NCBI GenBank assembly: GCA_903939355.1
Contig: CAJAHC010000253.1
Span: 1 to 6,389 of the forward strand
Length of the DNA: 6,389 nt
Direction: 5' to 3'
Origin: an uncultured Methylococcaceae bacterium
GTDB lineage: Bacteria > Pseudomonadota > Gammaproteobacteria > Methylococcales > Methylomonadaceae
In this document: positions 5,763-6,389 of the stretch, piece after piece
Layout of the letters: each line of letters opens with the position of its first letter
Numbering within the stretch: the first letter of the stretch is position 1
Made by a program: the position numbers and the translations under genes
Notes under the pieces: generated by a model
What the model saw: the letters and a program-made list of their open reading frames with translations, nothing else
Told to the model about the DNA's origin: nothing
Database searches by the model: none

Positions 5763-6389
5763 TTAGCTTTCTTTTTGCCAAGCTTCAAAGCCACCCGCTA
5801 TAGATAACACATTGTTATACCCCAAGTTCTGAAGTGTTACTGCTGCAAGTGCAGCGCGCCCTCCTGTGCGACAATAGATCAGTACGGCTTTTGACTTATC
5901 AGTTAACTCAGGTGTCTGGCCTATTTTAAATTCTATGACGCCTCTAGGTAATAGCAAAGCCTTATCTAAATGTCCGGCCACATACTCACTCTCTTCACGA
6001 ACATCTACAACAGTAATGTTGCCCTGCTTAATCAATTCCTTGGCAACACCTATATTCACTTCTGTAATTTGTGTTTTAGCAAAATTCACCATATCTTGAC
6101 TTGTGCTGGCATGCTGAATAGGGCCCTTTAGCTCTCTCAGGACTATAGCATCCTGACGCTCTTTTTCATCTAAACCACAATATCTATTGGCAGGAACAGC
6201 CTCATCAATTAATCGAGGCTTGGGCAAATTAAGATTATTCATAATCTCTATAAATTCATCTCTGGTTTTACCTACAAGACGAGCATTGGTGGTACGCTCT
6301 TGGATAATACTACTGACCCAATGCTCGTGATAATCGTGTCCCGGATATACCAATGTTTCATCAGGCAAGGTAAATAACCGTTGAGTAAT
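5763..6389 (-). CDS. Persulfide dioxygenase-rhodanese fusion, C-terminal 208 residues (5' end outside window)
   Basis: The frame is open to the right edge, so the N-terminus is missing; the first in-window residues are ITQRLFTLPDETLVYPGHDY. A TTG at 6366-6368 is an internal Leu of this conserved segment, not a start. Residues 1-75 are the end of an ETHE1-type metallo-beta-lactamase fold: PGHDY with His18, then LNLPKPRLIDEAVPANRYCG, an ETHE1 hallmark. After a linker of about 30 residues comes a rhodanese domain (about 107-206) with VDVREESEYVAGHLDKA and the active loop CRTGGR (Cys173-Arg178). ETHE1 enzymes oxidise glutathione persulfide to sulfite; the rhodanese cysteine carries sulfane sulfur. 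Such fusions are known from Burkholderia (PRF) and BigR operons. Next to sqr, it would consume the persulfide that enzyme makes. Confidence 0.93.
   Translation of the reverse strand: MTQRLFTLPDETLVYPGHDYHEHWVSSIIQERTTNARLVGKTRDEFIEIMNNLNLPKPRLIDEAVPANRYCGLDEKERQDAIVLRELKGPIQHASTSQDMVNFAKTQITEVNIGVAKELIKQGNITVVDVREESEYVAGHLDKALLLPRGVIEFKIGQTPELTDKSKAVLIYCRTGGRAALAAVTLQNLGYNNVLSIAGGFEAWQKES

Noticed and set aside
6366..6368. TTG as the start codon of a 201-residue protein
   Set aside because: The frame continues upstream to the window edge as ITQRLFT, which matches the conserved ETHE1 segment, so the TTG is an internal leucine codon.
1..6389. CRISPR array, insertion sequence, tRNA or phage remnants
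   Set aside because: I saw no regularly spaced repeats, terminal inverted repeats, transposase frames or cloverleaf sequence; nearly all bases are accounted for by metabolic genes.

Overview
The window is a single block of genes, all transcribed from the minus strand (right to left). It looks like a sulfide-oxidation operon running directly into a cytochrome bd quinol oxidase operon. The DNA is AT-rich. The gene types (long-Q-loop CydA, CydP and CydX small subunits, a PmpA/PmpB pair, a persulfide dioxygenase-rhodanese fusion) point to a gammaproteobacterium. I cannot name the genus; a methylotroph, a Legionella relative or a sulfur-habitat species would all fit.

Layout in transcription order: (1) 6389-5763, the C-terminal part of a persulfide dioxygenase (ETHE1/Blh type) fused to a rhodanese domain, cut by the right edge; (2) 5673-4426, a sulfide:quinone oxidoreductase; (3) 4410-3994 and 3984-3562, two four-helix YeeE/YedE half-transporters (PmpA- and PmpB-like); (4) 3440-3192, an unrecognised 82-residue protein with a signal peptide and a C-terminal membrane anchor; (5) 3123-2947, cydP (58 aa, small); (6) 2929-1376, cydA; (7) 1372-233, cydB; (8) 223-125, cydX (32 aa, small); (9) 78-1, the first 26 codons of another membrane protein, cut by the left edge. 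No intergenic stretch exceeds about 121 bases.

Inferred joint function: sulfide is oxidised by the quinone reductase, which passes electrons to the quinone pool and makes persulfide or polysulfide. The dioxygenase-rhodanese oxidises the persulfide and transfers sulfane sulfur. The YeeE/YedE pair probably moves a sulfur compound across the inner membrane. Cytochrome bd reoxidises the quinol. Bd oxidases are known to resist sulfide, whereas haem-copper oxidases are poisoned by it, so the arrangement makes a self-contained sulfide-to-oxygen electron route.

The main regulatory signal is a near-consensus FNR/Anr-type box (TTGAT-N4-ATTAA) at 3174-3187. It lies 50 bases before cydP, at class II spacing from a TATA-like -10, with a perfect 6-bp inverted repeat between the two. 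This suggests that the cyd half can be switched on by low oxygen independently of the sulfide genes upstream.
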